A stretch of 32,162 bases of DNA from Chloroflexota bacterium. Lineage in GTDB: Bacteria; Chloroflexota; Dehalococcoidia; DSTF01; RBG-16-68-14. The notes under the pieces are model-generated. The model ran no database searches. It saw nothing but the letters and a program-made list of their open reading frames with translations, and was not told the DNA's origin. Shown one piece after another: positions 30,860-32,162 of this stretch; position 1 is the stretch's first letter; each line of letters starts with the position of its first letter. The position numbers and the translations under genes are program-made. Location: positions 1 through 32,162 of the forward strand of contig JADFKB010000021.1 of the NCBI GenBank assembly GCA_022565155.1, in the 5' to 3' direction.

Positions 30860-31196
30860 GCGCCCTGTACTCGCTGGGGCTAAGGACGCGGGCGTGCGTC
30901 GATTCGGTCAGCGCTTGACGCGCGAGTACGCCTTCTCGAGCCCTACTCCACAGTTCGGCATCGACACCGTCCGGCGCGTCTTGTGCCCAGACGCGGGTGC
31001 GCTCCCACATGGAGAGGTCGTCGTAGCGAGTGATGAGGACGGCTTCATTCCCCTCGCCCAGGATCGTTGTCCAGAGACCGATGATCTTGGCGCCCGCCGC
31101 CTCCAGCGCCGGCCAGATCTCGTTGTGTGAAAGCTCCTGGAACTCCGGCCACGTGCCCGGCTTGATCTTCCATGTGCGCAGGACGTAGACGGCCAT
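30855..31196 (-). CDS. NIPSNAP-like small protein
   Basis: A 113-residue protein with the dimeric alpha/beta-barrel pattern of NIPSNAP proteins: MAVYVLRTWKIKPGTWPEF at the start, EIWPALEAAGAKIIGLWTTILGEGNEAVLITRYDDLSMWER, then a helical C-terminus. Members in bacteria are of unknown role and often sit near catabolic or antibiotic genes. The ATG at 31196 follows the alpha/beta hydrolase stop by one base, so the two are coupled; an open frame extends upstream but only as antisense-like, unconserved residues. Confidence 0.78.
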   Translation of the reverse strand: MAVYVLRTWKIKPGTWPEFQELSHNEIWPALEAAGAKIIGLWTTILGEGNEAVLITRYDDLSMWERTRVWAQDAPDGVDAELWSRAREGVLARQALTESTHARVLSPSEYRAP

Positions 31197-31197
31197 G

Positions 31198-32049
31198 CTA
31201 GCGCTCTTCGCATCCTGCGACCGACCGCCCGGCCTCGACATCATGCAGGAAGTCGAGCACGGCGCTGGTGAACTTCGCTGGCTGCCAGTAACTGGTGATG
31301 TGGGCGGCATCCTTGATCAGGACAAAGCGGGCATCTGGCATCCGCCGCTTCATCCTTTCCCCGCTGGAGCGGATAAAGTCGCAGTCGCCGGTGAGGATGA
31401 GCGTCGGGGCGGCGATCTCAGCCAGGCGGTCGAGGACGTGGTGCTGGCGCAGAGCGAGACCTGCCCCGACGAGCCCGTCCGGGCTCATGGCCTCGACGCG
31501 CTCGATGTGCTCGCGGACGGGATCCGGCAGCTGGTGCTCACTGACGGCGCCGAGCGGTTCTGCCCACTGGAGCCAGGTACGCCGCGTGGCCAGGTCCACG
31601 CCGTTCGCGCGCAGGAACGCGACGACCGCCGCGGGGTCGGGCTCCGGCTGGCCCTCCTGTCGAGGGGTATCGCTGATGTCGGCCGTGGTGTCGAAGAGGA
31701 GGAGGGCGTGCAGCGCGTCCGGATGGCTGAGGGCGAAGTTGAGGGCGATGGCGCCGCCCATGGAGATGCCGCCGACGTACGCCTGCCGAATTGCGAGGTG
31801 CTCCATCAGCGCCCGTTGGTCCTCGACCAGCGTGGCCATGGTGTAGCCGGCATCGTCGAACGGCGGCGCGCTGGACTGGCCGTGGCCGCGCGCGTCGTAG
31901 ACGACGACGCGGTAGCGCTTAGAGAGCGGGGCGATCTGCGCCCCCCACATCTCCTTCGAGCCCGAGGAGAAGTGGGCGAGCACGAGCGGCGCGCCTTCGC
32001 CTCGCACCTCGTAGGCGATCTCGATGCCGTTGACCTTCGCTATCGCCAC
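31198..32049 (-). CDS. Alpha/beta hydrolase
   Basis: A 283-residue alpha/beta-fold hydrolase. The triad is visible: nucleophile Ser96 in GISMGG, Asp224 in GDCDF, and His250 in DAAHI. The oxyanion region around LAHFSSGSKEMW and the DARGHGQSSAP segment are typical of esterase, haloperoxidase-like and lactonase members. The substrate is not evident. The start is GTG 32049, after GGGGCG and 8 bases from the preceding stop, so it belongs to an operon with the upstream peptidase-like gene and the NIPSNAP-like gene. Confidence 0.88.
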   Translation of the reverse strand: MAIAKVNGIEIAYEVRGEGAPLVLAHFSSGSKEMWGAQIAPLSKRYRVVVYDARGHGQSSAPPFDDAGYTMATLVEDQRALMEHLAIRQAYVGGISMGGAIALNFALSHPDALHALLLFDTTADISDTPRQEGQPEPDPAAVVAFLRANGVDLATRRTWLQWAEPLGAVSEHQLPDPVREHIERVEAMSPDGLVGAGLALRQHHVLDRLAEIAAPTLILTGDCDFIRSSGERMKRRMPDARFVLIKDAAHITSYWQPAKFTSAVLDFLHDVEAGRSVAGCEER

Positions 32050-32057
32050 GAGCGCCC

Positions 32058-32162
32058 CTACGCTGCCAGCACCGCTGCCAGCGTCGCCTCGTCCGCGCCG
32101 GGGCCGACGAGCGACATCGAAAGGTTGTCGCTCCGGAAGAGCCGCTTCGCGACGCGCTGGAC
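32058..32162 (-). CDS. C-terminal fragment, probable M16-family zinc peptidase (cut by window edge)
   Basis: Only the last 34 residues are inside the window. They read AKRLFRSDNLSMSLVGPGADEATLAAVLA, matching the usual end of M16 (processing-peptidase/pitrilysin-like) proteins, where a helix is followed by a strand ending in VVGP. No catalytic motif is visible, so this assignment rests on a short stretch and could be wrong. Confidence 0.45.
   Translation of the reverse strand, partial: VQRVAKRLFRSDNLSMSLVGPGADEATLAAVLAA

Noticed and set aside
1-32162. CRISPR array, transposase or prophage genes
   Set aside because: No regularly spaced repeats and no transposase, integrase or phage structural motifs were seen.

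Overview
The window is about 32 kb of GC-rich, gene-dense bacterial chromosome. It carries 33 recognisable protein genes, the last cut by the window edge. I see no rRNA, tRNA, CRISPR array, transposase or phage gene. The mix best fits a Chloroflexota lineage, perhaps Dehalococcoidia-related: a cysteine-containing S18, SD-led genes with frequent GTG/TTG starts, a DnaC/DnaI-type loader directly behind dnaB, a long hibernation factor, repeated DUF4389 membrane proteins, and an ADP-forming acyl-CoA synthetase alpha-type protein. The taxonomic call is inference only.

Layout. 0.1-2.5 kb: rpsU, a yqeY-like gene and a 7TM-HD phosphohydrolase of the PgpH (c-di-AMP) type, with a terminator after yqeY. 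2.5-5.0 kb: two minus-strand genes, a CoA-binding/succinyl-CoA-ligase-like protein and an unknown membrane protein. 5.1-11.2 kb: purQ and purL (FGAM synthetase subunits), separated by four tandem DUF4389 membrane-protein genes, two with an N-terminal zinc ribbon. 11.4-15.0 kb: rplI, dnaB and a double-AAA+ helicase-loader-like protein. 15.2-17.1 kb: a small zinc-ribbon protein, a MoaD-MoaE fusion (minus strand) and comF. 17.1-17.65 kb: a gene-free stretch with several inverted repeats. 17.65-20.3 kb: hpf, a translationally coupled pfkB sugar-phosphate kinase and an unrecognised protein with faint MobA/CofC-like features. 20.3-23.4 kb (minus): a beta-propeller lipoprotein followed by a GT-C-type membrane glycosyltransferase. 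23.7-29.7 kb: glyA, then rpsF-ssb-rpsR, a membrane-anchored SurA/PrsA-like foldase, a coiled-coil protein and thrC. 29.8-32.16 kb (minus): the 3' end of an M16-like peptidase gene, an alpha/beta hydrolase, a NIPSNAP-like protein and a CitE/HpcH-type lyase.

Most genes are housekeeping: translation (S21, L9, S6, S18, HPF), replication (DnaB, loader, SSB), purine and one-carbon metabolism (PurQ, PurL, GlyA), threonine and molybdopterin synthesis. The usual rpsF-ssb-rpsR-rplI-dnaB order is split into two blocks 12 kb apart on the same strand. The most unusual items are the loader whose second AAA+ module has lost its nucleotide-binding signatures, the DUF4389 cluster inside the purine genes, the tails on S18 and L9, an SSB without the usual acidic-aromatic tip, the fused MoaD with a buried Gly-Gly, and several families of inverted or direct repeats between genes.
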